DNA from: Streptomyces sp. LHD-70
GTDB lineage: Bacteria > Actinomycetota > Actinomycetes > Streptomycetales > Streptomycetaceae
DNA: 64,000 nt
Assembly: GCF_031157275.1 (NCBI RefSeq)
Contig: NZ_JAVIFW010000008.1
Location: 124,001 to 188,000 of the forward strand
Reading direction: 5' to 3'
Shown: positions 49,238 to 57,428 of the stretch, one piece after another
Layout of the letters: every line of letters starts with the position of its first letter
Position numbering within the stretch: position 1 is the first letter of the stretch
The notes under the pieces: model-generated
Seen by the model: the letters and a program-made list of their open reading frames with translations, nothing else
Database searches by the model: none
What the model was told of the DNA's origin: nothing
Made by a program: the position numbers and the translations under genes

Positions 49238-50707
49238 GTGCGCCACCGCCCCCACACCCTGGCCGCCGGCTGCGCTTTGGCCGCTGCCCTGCTGACCGCC
49301 CCGCTCGCCCTCGCCGCGCCTGCCTCGGCGACGCCAGTCACCAAGGCCCCCGCGACCGAGGCCGTGACCGAGGCCGTGACCGAGGCCGGGGCCGGGGCCG
49401 GGGCCGGGGCCGGGGCCGTGACCCAGGCCGCCGCCAAAGCACCCATAGGCACGCCCCCCAAGGCGGACTTCGACGGCGACGGCAAGGCGGACGTCGTCTC
49501 CGCGGCGCCCTCGGCCACGGTCGGGGACCAGGAGGGCGCCGGATATGTCTCCGTGGTGTACGGAGGCGGCCGCCACCAGACGGTCACCGCGGCCACTCCG
49601 GAGGGCGGCACGGCGTTCGGCGGCGCGACGGCCGCGCGCGACCTCGACGGCGACGGCCACACCGACCTCGCGGTCCAGGACCGGAACTCCGTCGTCGTCC
49701 ACTGGGGCTCGGACCAGGGCCTCGGCGAGCAGGCCACGCCGCTGCCGGCCGCCGCGCGCGCGGGCGGATTCCCGCTCACCGAGGGCGACTTCGACGGCGA
49801 CGGCCACGCCGACCTGGTCGCCACCGACAGCGACCCGGACGCCGAATGGGGCGAACTGCGCGTCTTGTACGGCCCGTTCAAGCGCGACGGATCCCCCGCC
49901 CGCACCGCCGACCTGGCCACCGGCCGCACCTTCGAGCCCACCGGCATGGTCGCGGGCGACATCACCGGCGACGGCCGGGACGACCTGGTGACGACGCACG
50001 CCTTCGAGGAGATGTCGGAGTCGAGCCAGTTCTGGGCCGGCACCGCGAGCGGCCTGTCGACCACCGCCAAGTCCCTGCCGGACGCGGCCGCGGCGACCAT
50101 CGGCGACGTCGACAAGGACGGCCGCGGCGACCTGGTGATCCGTACCGTGCCCGGCGGCGTCGTGGAGAACCTGCCGTACGACGCGGGCACGGTCAAGGTC
50201 CTCTACGGCACCGCGTCCGGGCCCTCCACGAGCCGCACCAAGACGCTCACGCAGAACTCCGCGGGCGTGCCCGGCGCGAGCGAGGACGGCGACCAGTTCG
50301 GGTACGCGCTGGCCGCGGGCGACGTGAACGGCGACGGCTACGCGGACATCGCGGCCGGCGTCCCGTACGAGGACCTCGCGGGCGCGGCCGGCGGCGGCAA
50401 GGACGCGGGCTCGGTCGTACTGCTCAAGGGCGGCGCGTCCGGCCTCAGCGGCACCGGCGCCCAGGCGTACCACCAGGACACGGCCGGTGTGCCGGGCGTC
50501 GCGGAGGCGGGCGACCGCTTCGGCACCTCGGTGGCGCTGCCCTCCGGCCTCGGCGTGGTCGCGGGCGCGCCCGACGAGGACACCACGGCCGGCCAGGGCT
50601 CGGGCGCGGTCTGGCTGCGCCTCGGCGTCTCCGGTACGTACGCGGTGAACCCGGGCGACATCGGCGCTCCCGCCCCGGGCGCGGCCTTCGGCACGTACCT
50701 GCGCTGA
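49238..50707 (+). CDS. Secreted FG-GAP repeat protein
   Basis: A 489-residue secreted protein. The signal peptide is VRHRPHTLAAGCALAAALLTAPLALAAPASA. A Thr/Glu/Ala and then poly-GA stretch (from GGGGCC-type DNA repeats at ~49386-49417) leads into the propeller. Calcium-binding FG-GAP signatures recur: DFDGDGKAD, DLDGDGHTD, DFDGDGHAD, DITGDGRDD, DVDKDGRGD and DVNGDGYAD, consistent with a seven-bladed integrin-like beta-propeller. GTG 49238 follows a perfect AGGAGG. Such proteins are common extracellular proteins of Streptomyces; partner unknown. A strong terminator follows. Confidence 0.92.
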   Translation: MRHRPHTLAAGCALAAALLTAPLALAAPASATPVTKAPATEAVTEAVTEAGAGAGAGAGAVTQAAAKAPIGTPPKADFDGDGKADVVSAAPSATVGDQEGAGYVSVVYGGGRHQTVTAATPEGGTAFGGATAARDLDGDGHTDLAVQDRNSVVVHWGSDQGLGEQATPLPAAARAGGFPLTEGDFDGDGHADLVATDSDPDAEWGELRVLYGPFKRDGSPARTADLATGRTFEPTGMVAGDITGDGRDDLVTTHAFEEMSESSQFWAGTASGLSTTAKSLPDAAAATIGDVDKDGRGDLVIRTVPGGVVENLPYDAGTVKVLYGTASGPSTSRTKTLTQNSAGVPGASEDGDQFGYALAAGDVNGDGYADIAAGVPYEDLAGAAGGGKDAGSVVLLKGGASGLSGTGAQAYHQDTAGVPGVAEAGDRFGTSVALPSGLGVVAGAPDEDTTAGQGSGAVWLRLGVSGTYAVNPGDIGAPAPGAAFGTYLR

Positions 50708-50745
50708 CCGCAGCCGTAGCCGAAGCCGAAGCCGTAGCCGCAGGA

Positions 50746-50784
50746 GGCCGGGATTCCCGACAGGAGATGTCGGGAATCCCGGCC
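50746..50784 (+). terminator. Strong hairpin terminator after FG-GAP gene
   Basis: A 17-bp perfect stem, GGCCGGGATTCCCGACA and complement, with a five-base GGAGA loop, beginning 38 bp after the stop codon. Confidence 0.88.
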
Positions 50785-50796
50785 CACACTGAGCGC

Positions 50797-51296
50797 ATGA
50801 CGTCCAACACTGAGCGCATGGCGTTCAACTGGGAAGCCTTCGCGTCCGCCGAGCCCGACCTCGCCGCGACCGTCGAGGAACGTTTCGAGCGTTCACGCAC
50901 CACATCGTCGCGACGCTCCGCAAGGACGGTTCGCCGCGCACCAGCGGCATCGAAGTCCGCTTCCTGGACGGCGAATTGTGGCTCGGCATGATGCCGCACT
51001 CACTGAAGACGCTCGACCTGCGCCGCGACCCCCGCTTCGCGCTCCAGGCCAACCCGGGCGCGGGCCAGGACATGGGCGGCGGCGACGTACGCATCGCGGG
51101 CCGCGCCGTGGAGGTCCACGACCCGCAGGACCGCGCCCGCTACACGCACGAGGTCGAACCCCCGGACCCGGACGCCTTCCACCTGTTCCGCGCCGAACTC
51201 ACCGAGGTCGTACGGACGTACATCGAGGACGAGACGTATCTGGCCGTACAGATCTGGAAACCCGGAGAGCCCCTCCGTACCGCCAGGCGGACGTGA
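50797..51296 (+). pseudogene. Pyridoxamine 5'-phosphate oxidase-family protein with a -1 frameshift
   Basis: The beginning (MTSNTERMAFNWEAFASAEPDLAATVEERF, start 50797 or 50818) is in one frame; the remainder (THHIVATLRKDGSPRTSGIEVRFLDGELWLGMMP ... ending KPGEPLRTARRT) is in another. Joining them at ~50889-50890 by one extra base (a G in CGAG-CGTTCACG) would give a continuous ~165-residue flavin/deazaflavin-binding split-barrel protein. The first frame otherwise stops at 50991. Either a real inactivating deletion or a sequencing error. Both ATGs stand in a 14-bp direct repeat (ACACTGAGCGCATG), so the true start is uncertain. Confidence 0.8.
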
Positions 51297-51305
51297 GGGG
51301 CTCTC
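51265..51305. terminator. Terminator hairpin overlapping the stop of the PNPOx-like gene
   Basis: GAGAGCCCCTC (51265-51275) pairs with GAGGGGCTCTC (51295-51305). The stem includes the stop codon and lies 24 bp from the guaA stop on the other strand. Confidence 0.65.
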
Positions 51306-51328
51306 AGAGGGTCAGGGAGTCAGGGGGA

Positions 51329-52912
51329 CTACTCCCACTCGATCGTGCCCGGCGGCTTGCTCGTGACGTCGAGGACGACGCGGTTCACATCGGCCACCTC
51401 GTTGGTGATCCGCGTGGAGATCTTCGCCAGGACGTCGTACGGCATACGCGTCCAGTCGGCCGTCATGGCGTCCTCGGACGAGACCGGGCGCAGGACGATC
51501 GGGTGGCCGTACGTACGGCCGTCGCCCTGCACGCCCACCGAGCGGACGTCGGCGAGGAGGACGACCGGGCACTGCCAGATCTCGCGGTCGAGACCGGCGA
51601 CGGTCAGCTCCTCGCGGGCGATGGCGTCGGCCTCGCGCAGCAGGTCGAGCCGGTCCTTGGTGACCTCGCCGACGATACGGATACCGAGGCCGGGGCCGGG
51701 GAACGGCTGGCGCTGCACGATCTCGTCGGGCAGGCCGAGCTCCTGGCCGACCATGCGGACCTCGTCCTTGAACAGCTGCCGCAGCGGCTCGACGAGCTCG
51801 AACTCGATGTCCTCGGGGAGGCCGCCCACGTTGTGGTGGGACTTGATGTTCGCGGTGCCGGTGCCGCCGCCGGACTCGACGACGTCCGGGTAGAGGGTGC
51901 CCTGGACCAGGAACGCGACCTCGGGGCCCTCCTCCTGGAGGATCTCCAGCTGCGCCTGCTCGAAGACGCGGATGAACTCACGGCCGATGATCTTGCGCTT
52001 GGTCTCCGGGTCCGAGACCCCGGCGAGCGCGGTCAGGAACCGCTCGCTGGCGTCGACGACCTTCAGGTTCGCGCCCGTCGCGGCGACGAAGTCCTTCTCG
52101 ACCTGCTCGGTCTCGCCCTTGCGCATCAGGCCGTGGTCGACGTACACGCAGGTCAGCTGGGAGCCGATGGCCTTCTGCACGAGGGCCGCGGCGACCGCGG
52201 AGTCGACGCCGCCGGAGAGGCCGCAGATCGCGCGCTTGTCGCCGACCTGGGCGCGGATCGCCTCGACCTGCTCCTCGATGACGCTGCCCGTGGTCCAGTT
52301 CGGCTCGATGCCGGCGCCGCGGTACAGGAAGTGCTCGAGGACCTGCTGGCCGTGCGTGGAGTGCATCACCTCGGGGTGGTACTGCACGCCGTACAGCTTC
52401 TTCTCGTCGTTCTCGAAGGCCGCGACCGGGACCACCTCGGTGGACGCCGTGACGGTGAAGCCCTCGGGGGCGGCGGAGCAGGCGTCGCCGTGCGACATCC
52501 ACACGGACTGCTCGGTCGGGGTGCCCTCGAAGAGGGTCGAGCCGGCCTTCGAGACGTGCAGCGGCGTGCCGCCGTACTCACGGGCGCCGTTGTCGTCGAC
52601 GGTGCCGCCCAGGGTCTGGGCCATCAGCTGGAAGCCGTAGCACATGCCGAAGACCGGGACGCCGGCCTCGAAGAGCGCGCGGTCGAGGCTCGGGGCGCCC
52701 TCCGCGTACACCGACGAGGGGCCGCCGGAGAGGATGATCGCCGCGGGGTTCTTGGCGAGCATCTCGGCGACCGGCATGGTGCTCGGGACGATCTCGCTGT
52801 AGACCCGGGCCTCCCGCACGCGGCGGGCGATGAGCTGGGCGTACTGCGCACCGAAGTCGACGACCAGGACGGTGTCGGGGGCGGCAGATGAGGGTGCAGA
52901 CACTGCTGGCAC
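51329..52912 (-). CDS. guaA: GMP synthase (glutamine-hydrolysing)
   Basis: GuaA aminates XMP to GMP with glutamine and ATP. The 527-residue protein has the class I amidotransferase domain first: VLVVDFGAQYAQLIARRVRE, FGMCYGFQLM (nucleophile Cys, ~95) and GVQYHPEVMHSTHG (His, Glu). The ATP-pyrophosphatase domain follows with the P-loop GLSGGVDSAVAAALVQ (~225-240) and the C-terminal dimerisation domain ends VNRVVLDVTSKPPGTIEWE. GTG 52912 follows GGAAGG eight bases upstream. With purN, purH and folD in the same window this is another purine gene. Confidence 0.97.
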   Translation of the reverse strand: MPAVSAPSSAAPDTVLVVDFGAQYAQLIARRVREARVYSEIVPSTMPVAEMLAKNPAAIILSGGPSSVYAEGAPSLDRALFEAGVPVFGMCYGFQLMAQTLGGTVDDNGAREYGGTPLHVSKAGSTLFEGTPTEQSVWMSHGDACSAAPEGFTVTASTEVVPVAAFENDEKKLYGVQYHPEVMHSTHGQQVLEHFLYRGAGIEPNWTTGSVIEEQVEAIRAQVGDKRAICGLSGGVDSAVAAALVQKAIGSQLTCVYVDHGLMRKGETEQVEKDFVAATGANLKVVDASERFLTALAGVSDPETKRKIIGREFIRVFEQAQLEILQEEGPEVAFLVQGTLYPDVVESGGGTGTANIKSHHNVGGLPEDIEFELVEPLRQLFKDEVRMVGQELGLPDEIVQRQPFPGPGLGIRIVGEVTKDRLDLLREADAIAREELTVAGLDREIWQCPVVLLADVRSVGVQGDGRTYGHPIVLRPVSSEDAMTADWTRMPYDVLAKISTRITNEVADVNRVVLDVTSKPPGTIEWE

Positions 52913-52998
52913 TGCGGCGGCCTTCCGGCGGTGGGGAGGGGGTCTCTACTTGTCGATTCTAACGGCGCGCGGAAGTACCCCTTCGTCACTCCGTCCGA

Positions 52999-53030
<32 letters not shown>

Positions 53031-53033
53031 GCG

Positions 53034-53091
53034 GGCCCGTCTCACCATCCGAGCCCCGCTCCGGCCCGTCTCACCATCCGAGCCCCGCTCC
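53034..53091. repeat. 29-bp direct duplication upstream of the aro leader
   Basis: A 29-bp unit (GGCCCGTCTCACCATCCGAG...CCCCGCTCC) occurs twice head to tail at 53034-53062 and 53063-53091. A 9-bp (CGCCCTCGC) array precedes it (53001-53028). Non-coding. Confidence 0.85.
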
Positions 53092-53099
53092 GGCCCGCC

Positions 53100-53130
53100 T
53101 TGACCCGGCGGGCGCGGGTGCGGCAATACT
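53100..53130 (+). promoter_or_regulatory. Promoter of the leader peptide / chorismate mutase transcript
   Basis: TTGACC (53100-53105) is a good -35 and AATACT (53125-53130) a plausible -10, spaced by 19 bases. The GTG of the leader ORF begins 6 bases after the -10, implying a leaderless transcript. Confidence 0.7.
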
Positions 53131-53136
53131 GTCCCC

Positions 53137-53214
53137 GTGAACAAGCAGACCTTCGCGTACGTCGCGTTTACCTATGGCACCGGGCCCACCGGCTGCCATG
53201 GTCGTGCTGCTTGA
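53137..53214 (+). CDS. Leader peptide rich in aromatic residues
   Basis: A 25-codon ORF: (M)NKQTFAYVAFTYGTGPTGCHGRAA. It contains Phe-Ala-Tyr-Val-Ala-Phe-Thr-Tyr, that is four aromatic residues within eight. Two of these use TTT and TAT, rare codons in Streptomyces, where TTC and TAC dominate. It starts with GTG directly after the promoter and is followed by a hairpin terminator and then chorismate mutase. This is the layout of a transcription attenuation leader sensing charged tRNA-Phe and/or tRNA-Tyr. Too short for normal gene callers. Confidence 0.75.
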   Translation: MNKQTFAYVAFTYGTGPTGCHGRAA

Positions 53215-53233
53215 TCCACTGAAGCGACTTCCC

Positions 53234-53267
53234 AGGCGCCCCGGGCCGACAAGGCTCCGGGGCGTCT
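53234..53267 (+). terminator. Attenuator hairpin before chorismate mutase
   Basis: AGGCGCCCCGG (53234-53244) pairs with CCGGGGCGTCT (53257-53267), 11 bp with one G-U pair and a 12-base loop, 19 bp after the leader peptide stop. GTCGTTTCC follows as a short T-rich run. Confidence 0.7.
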
Positions 53268-53328
53268 GTCGTTTCCGGGGCCGCGTCCCCCGGGGCACAC
53301 CGTGACCACCAGAACCGGAGCCCCGATC

Positions 53329-53664
53329 ATGACGACCCTCACCACTGCCACCGCGGCCACCACTGCCACCGCCGCCCCCGCTGCCACTCCCGCCGAGCGC
53401 ACCGGCGCCCACACCGTCGAGGCCGCCGAGCTGATCGGCGGCGAGCGGGAGCGGATCGACGCGCTCGACGACCGCATCATCGGTCTCGTACAGGAACGCA
53501 TGGCCGTCTCGGCGGTGATCCAGGAGTCCCGGATCACGTCGGGCGGCCGCCGCGTGAACCTCTCCCGCGAGATGGAGATCCTCGGCCACTACAGCGACGC
53601 CCTCGGCAAGCCCGGCACCGCGCTCGCGATGACTCTGCTCGAACTGTGCCGCGGCCGGGTCTGA
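53329..53664 (+). CDS. Chorismate mutase (AroQ type)
   Basis: A 111-residue monofunctional chorismate mutase, converting chorismate to prephenate for Phe and Tyr synthesis. An Ala/Thr-rich N-terminus (TTLTTATAATTATAAPAATP) precedes the helical domain: ERERIDALDDRIIGLVQERMAVSAVIQESRITSGGRRVNLSREMEILGHYSDALGKPGTALAMTLLELCRGRV. Conserved residues of the AroQ active site (Arg in the first helix, Lys/Arg and Glu/Gln around ILGHYSDALG) are recognisable; actinobacterial small forms depend on DAHP synthase for activity. ATG 53329 follows GGAG. The leader peptide and attenuator upstream suggest aromatic amino acid control. Confidence 0.9.
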   Translation: MTTLTTATAATTATAAPAATPAERTGAHTVEAAELIGGERERIDALDDRIIGLVQERMAVSAVIQESRITSGGRRVNLSREMEILGHYSDALGKPGTALAMTLLELCRGRV

Positions 53665-54228
53665 ACCCCCGGAGCACCCCCGGAGCACCCCCGGAGCACC
53701 TCCTGGGCACCCCTGGACGCCTCCTCCGCATCCGCGTTCGGCCGGACCTGAGTTCGGGTGCGCTCTCACCCGTACGGCGCGTGACCGCCGCGCGGCGGGC
53801 TTCGTTGGTCCCGATGTCCGTGCCAGCCAGGGGCGGGCCCGAAAGAACCACGCGTGGCTCCGCTGGAGCGATGAGACGTACGGATGGTGCCGTGCGTCGT
53901 GGGACCTCGCTCCAGAGTGACCGGACGGCAGGGGACAGCAGCCCGGTCACGAGGGAAAGATTGGTCGGCTCCGGGGACGCCCGGAGCCGGCCGACGGCTC
54001 GACAACTGGCCAGAAGTGGCCGAAACGGTTGCGCGGGCCCCGGATCATCCAGCACGATGCGTAAGAGGCACCTCCCCAGTGCCGTGATCCACAACTTCAT
54101 TGCCATTGGTCGAGACCACTTGAGCGCCCCTTGTGCGCCGGGTCGCCGACCGGCTCCCCGAAACCAGCGGCGCACCCCCCGGCGCCGCCCCGCGGCACCG
54201 ACGCTGCCCTGACGTCGGTGCTGTCAGC
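53665..54228. other. Region without convincing gene, some structured DNA
   Basis: A 560-bp interval. It opens with three copies of CCCCGGAGCA (53668-53702). GGCTCCGGGGACGCCCGGAGCC (53963-53990 area) can fold as a hairpin. A 51-codon frame at 54056-54211 (starting MRKRHLPSAVIHNFIAIGRD) ends just before the terminator at 54229; its second half is Arg/Pro-rich and not convincing. Something transcribed rightward may end at that terminator, perhaps a small RNA or small ORF. Confidence 0.4.
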
Positions 54229-54263
54229 AAAGGGCCCCGCAGCTCGCACTCTGCGGGGCCCTT
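54229..54263 (+). terminator. Hairpin terminator with no assigned upstream gene
   Basis: A 13-bp perfect stem AAGGGCCCCGCAG and complement with an 8-base loop. The nearest plus-strand gene, chorismate mutase, ends 565 bp upstream, which hints at an unannotated transcript. Confidence 0.8.
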
Positions 54264-54455
54264 CGCCGTTCCCGGGGGCGCAGCCTCGGCCAGCCTCGGT
54301 GATCCACGTCACATAAAGATTCTGTGAGGGGTGACGCAACCATGCACTCCCTTCACAGGTCATGCATGCGTACCAACGGCCACTCCCGCGCCCCACCGCG
54401 GAGGCCTCCACCTCCGTACCGCACCAGCGGTACGCCGGACTTTCCGAGGTCTTCC

Positions 54456-55442
54456 ATGAAGCTTCGCCGTGTCATGGCCACCGCGGCCGCTACGGCAGTC
54501 ATAGCCCCGGTCGCGCTGCTCGCGGCCCCGGCCGCCTTCGCGACGGAGGGGACGGACCCGTCCCCGACCGTCAGCGCCCCCGAGACCGAGCCCACCGAGG
54601 ACCCGACGGTCGAGCCGAGCGAGTCGGAGACGACCGAGCCGTCCGAGGAGCCCACGGAAGAGCCCACCGAGGCGCCCACCGAGGAGCCGACCGCCTCCGA
54701 GAGCGCCCCGGAGCCGACCGAGTCGGCGACCGACGAGCCCACGGAGGAGCCCACGGAGGAGCCGACCGAGCCCAGTGAGTGCACCGACTCCAAGGTCGAC
54801 GTCGACATCAAGGGCCTGCCCGGCAAGATCAACCGCGGCTCCGGCTGGCACAAGTTCGAGATGACGGTCGCGAACAACTCCGACACCACCGTCAAGGACC
54901 TCTTCTTCGTCGCCGGTGCCTCCGCCGACAAGGAGGGCGAGAACGTCTTCAAGACCCGCCAGGTCGAGCTGCAGGCCCTCAACCCGGAGACCGGTGCCTG
55001 GGAGCGGATCGGTACCGACGGCCACACCGCCGGCTTCGTCGGCTGGACGGACTCGCTCGAGCCCGAGTACCAAGTCGACATCCCGCTGCGTCTGAACGTC
55101 AAGAAGAGCGCCCCGGTCGGCGCCGGCTTCTCGCTCGGCGGCAGCGTGTACAGCGACGAGGACGCCGAGTGCGTCGGCTTCGGCCAGGTCGCGTACAAGT
55201 TCCAGATCGTCGGCGCGGGCACCCCCACCGGCGGCACCGAGCCGCAGGAAGGCGGCAAGGTTCCGGTTCCGGCGGAGAAGCCGAGCAAGGACAAGGCCGC
55301 CGAGGTCACCGGCAGCCTCGCCGAGACCGGCTCGAGCTCGGCGCTGCCGACCATCGGCCTGATCGGCGGCATCACGATCGTCGCCGGCGCCGGTGTCGTC
55401 TTCGCCGTCAAGCGTCGCCGGAGTGAGGGCGCGGTCGCGTAA
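54456..55442 (+). CDS. LAETG-anchored surface protein with Glu/Pro/Thr repeats
   Basis: A 328-residue cell-surface protein. The signal peptide is KLRRVMATAAATAVIAPVALLAAPAAFA. A disordered EPTEEPTE-type stalk covers residues ~30-110. The globular part (~110-260) begins CTDSKVDVDIKGLPGKINRGSGWHKFEMTVANNSD and is likely beta-sandwich. The C-terminus has the sortase E-type motif LAETG, then a hydrophobic helix (ALPTIGLIGGITIVAGAGVVFAV) and KRRRSEG. ATG 54456 follows GAGG. It is probably linked to peptidoglycan by a class E sortase encoded elsewhere. The repeated stalk comes from a GAGCCCACC-type DNA repeat. Confidence 0.88.
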   Translation: MKLRRVMATAAATAVIAPVALLAAPAAFATEGTDPSPTVSAPETEPTEDPTVEPSESETTEPSEEPTEEPTEAPTEEPTASESAPEPTESATDEPTEEPTEEPTEPSECTDSKVDVDIKGLPGKINRGSGWHKFEMTVANNSDTTVKDLFFVAGASADKEGENVFKTRQVELQALNPETGAWERIGTDGHTAGFVGWTDSLEPEYQVDIPLRLNVKKSAPVGAGFSLGGSVYSDEDAECVGFGQVAYKFQIVGAGTPTGGTEPQEGGKVPVPAEKPSKDKAAEVTGSLAETGSSSALPTIGLIGGITIVAGAGVVFAVKRRRSEGAVA

Positions 55443-55495
55443 CAGCGCCTGAACTCCCACCCCCAGCCTCCGGCCGGGAGGTGCCCCCCAGCGAC

Positions 55496-55531
55496 AAGGG
55501 ACCTGCACTCGGAGGGGGGTGCAGGTCCCTT
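55496..55531. terminator. Bidirectional terminator between convergent genes
   Basis: AAGGGACCTGCA and TGCAGGTCCCTT pair (12-13 bp), with a G-rich loop, between the surface protein stop and the GMC oxidoreductase stop. Confidence 0.85.
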
Positions 55532-55553
55532 CGTCGTACGTGGAGTGGCGCGG

Positions 55554-57368
55554 CTACTTCTTCGGCGGCACCGCAGGCATCCCCAGGAACGGGAGCTTCA
55601 GCGCGCCGAAGGCGGCCGCGGGGACCGTCGGGGACTTGGGCTCCACCGCGGCGAGGCGCTGGTAGGCCCGGCCCTGGGCGGGGCGCCGGTCGTCCTCGCC
55701 CTTGTTCGGCCAGAACGACATGGCGCGCTCGGCCTGTGCGGTGATCGTCAGGGACGGGTTCACCCCGAGGTTCGCGGAGACCGCGGCGCCGTCGACGACC
55801 GAGATGCCGGGGTGCCCGTAGAGCCGGTGGTACGGGTCGATGACGCCGCTCTTCGCGTCGGCGCCGATCGGGCAGCCGCCGAGGAAGTGGGCGGTCAGCG
55901 GGGTGCCCATCAGCTCGCCGATGTTGGACCCGGCGAAGCCGTTGATCTCCTTGGCGAGCAGCGAGGCCGCCTCGGTGGCCGCCTGGATCTGGTTGGGGTT
56001 GGGCGCGCCGTGGCCCTGCCGCGCCGTCAACAGGCCCTTGCCCAGGCCCTTTTCCTTGCGGTACGTGGTCAAGGAGTTGTCCAGGGACTGCATGACCAGG
56101 CCGATGATGGTCCGCTCCGACCAGCGCCGGTTGGAGAGCGAACGCAGCGACTGGACGGGATGCTTGGCGCAGTTGGCCAGCCAGGCGGCCACCCGCCGCG
56201 AGCTGTAAGGGACTTGGAGGACCGTCATGCCGCCCATCGCGTTCGAGCCCTTGCCGTAGCGCACCGGCTCGATGTGGGTGTCGCCGTCGGGGTGGATGGA
56301 CGACGTGATCGCGACGCCCTGCGTGAAGTCCACCTTGGCGGCGCCGTGGCGCTTCTTGTAGCGCCGGTTGTCGGTCTGCGCACCCACCAGGGCCTCGGAG
56401 TTGGTGCGGGTCAGATCGCCGAGCCGCTCCGAGATGTGCGGCAGCAGGCCGTTGTCCCTCATGCGGTGCAGGAGGGTCTGCGTGCCGTACGTACCGGCCG
56501 CGATCACCACGCGCTCCGCGCGGAAGACACGGCCCTTGCCCTTGCGCTTGTCGTTCGTGGGCAGGGTGGCCACGGCGAAGCCGCCGCGGGAGTCCTCGGT
56601 GACCGAGACGACCGAGGTCATCGGGTGGATGGTCGCGCCCGCCTGCTCGGCGAGGTGGAGGTAGTTCTCGTTCAGGGTGTTCTTCGCGCCGTGCCGGCAG
56701 CCCGTCATGCACTCGCCGCACTCGGTGCAGGCCTTGCGGGAGGGGCCCGCGCCGCCGAAGTACGGGTCGGGGACCTCGCCGCCCGGCTTGGCCTTCGCCT
56801 CGCCGGCCGCGTCGTTGCCGTCGCCGTAGAAGACGCCGACGGGCGCCATGTGGAAGGAGTCGCCGACGCCCATCGCCTCGGCCGTCGCCTTCAGATGGAC
56901 GTCGGAGGGGGTCATCGTGGGGTTGAGCCGCACGCCGAGCATCCGCTGGGCCTGGTCGTAGTACGGCTTCAACTCCTCCTGCCAGTCCGTGATGTCGCGC
57001 CACTGCGGGTCGTTGAAGAACGGCGCGGGCGGTACGTACAGGGTGTTGGCGTAGTTCAGGGAGCCGCCGCCGACGCCCGCGCCCGCGAGCACCATCACGT
57101 TGCCGAGCAGATGGATGCGCTGGATGCCGTACAGGCCGAGAGCCGGGGCCCACAGATAGTTCTTCAGGTCCCAGGAGTTCCTCGGCAGCTCGGAACGGGT
57201 GAAGCGGCGGCCCGCCTCCAGGACGCCGACGCGGTAGCCCTTCTCGGTCAGGCGCAGCGTCGAGACAGCGCCGCCGAAACCCGAGCCCACGACCAGGACG
57301 TCGTAGTCGTACGTCCCGTCGGCCTCGTCCCAGCCCGCCTGGTTCTGGACAGACTCGTCCTGTGACAC
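55554..57368 (-). CDS. GMC-type FAD-dependent oxidoreductase
   Basis: A 604-residue flavoprotein. FAD-binding is visible in DYDVLVVGSGFGGAVSTLRLTEKGYRVGVLEAG (residues ~22-54), with LAGAGVGGGSLNYANTL downstream. A ferredoxin-like cysteine set, CTECGECMTGCRHGAKNTL (~214-232), is characteristic of this subfamily, related to cholesterol oxidases of GMC type. The C-terminal catalytic domain has HFLGGCPIG and ISVVDGAAVSANLGVNPSLTITAQAERA. Substrate unknown; steroid or alcohol oxidation is possible. It lies 60 bp downstream of an aldehyde dehydrogenase gene on the same strand, so they probably act in one pathway, alcohol to aldehyde to acid. Confidence 0.9.
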   Translation of the reverse strand: MSQDESVQNQAGWDEADGTYDYDVLVVGSGFGGAVSTLRLTEKGYRVGVLEAGRRFTRSELPRNSWDLKNYLWAPALGLYGIQRIHLLGNVMVLAGAGVGGGSLNYANTLYVPPAPFFNDPQWRDITDWQEELKPYYDQAQRMLGVRLNPTMTPSDVHLKATAEAMGVGDSFHMAPVGVFYGDGNDAAGEAKAKPGGEVPDPYFGGAGPSRKACTECGECMTGCRHGAKNTLNENYLHLAEQAGATIHPMTSVVSVTEDSRGGFAVATLPTNDKRKGKGRVFRAERVVIAAGTYGTQTLLHRMRDNGLLPHISERLGDLTRTNSEALVGAQTDNRRYKKRHGAAKVDFTQGVAITSSIHPDGDTHIEPVRYGKGSNAMGGMTVLQVPYSSRRVAAWLANCAKHPVQSLRSLSNRRWSERTIIGLVMQSLDNSLTTYRKEKGLGKGLLTARQGHGAPNPNQIQAATEAASLLAKEINGFAGSNIGELMGTPLTAHFLGGCPIGADAKSGVIDPYHRLYGHPGISVVDGAAVSANLGVNPSLTITAQAERAMSFWPNKGEDDRRPAQGRAYQRLAAVEPKSPTVPAAAFGALKLPFLGMPAVPPKK

Positions 57369-57428
57369 CGATACCTCCGTAGAAACGTGCAGGTCAGACG
57401 CGTACTGCCGCAGAGGGCAGCGCAGGGG

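Noticed and set aside
53646..54212. A 188-codon plus-strand ORF
   Set aside because: It starts inside the chorismate mutase gene out of frame, has no ribosome binding site, and its composition is Arg/Pro-rich without a domain.
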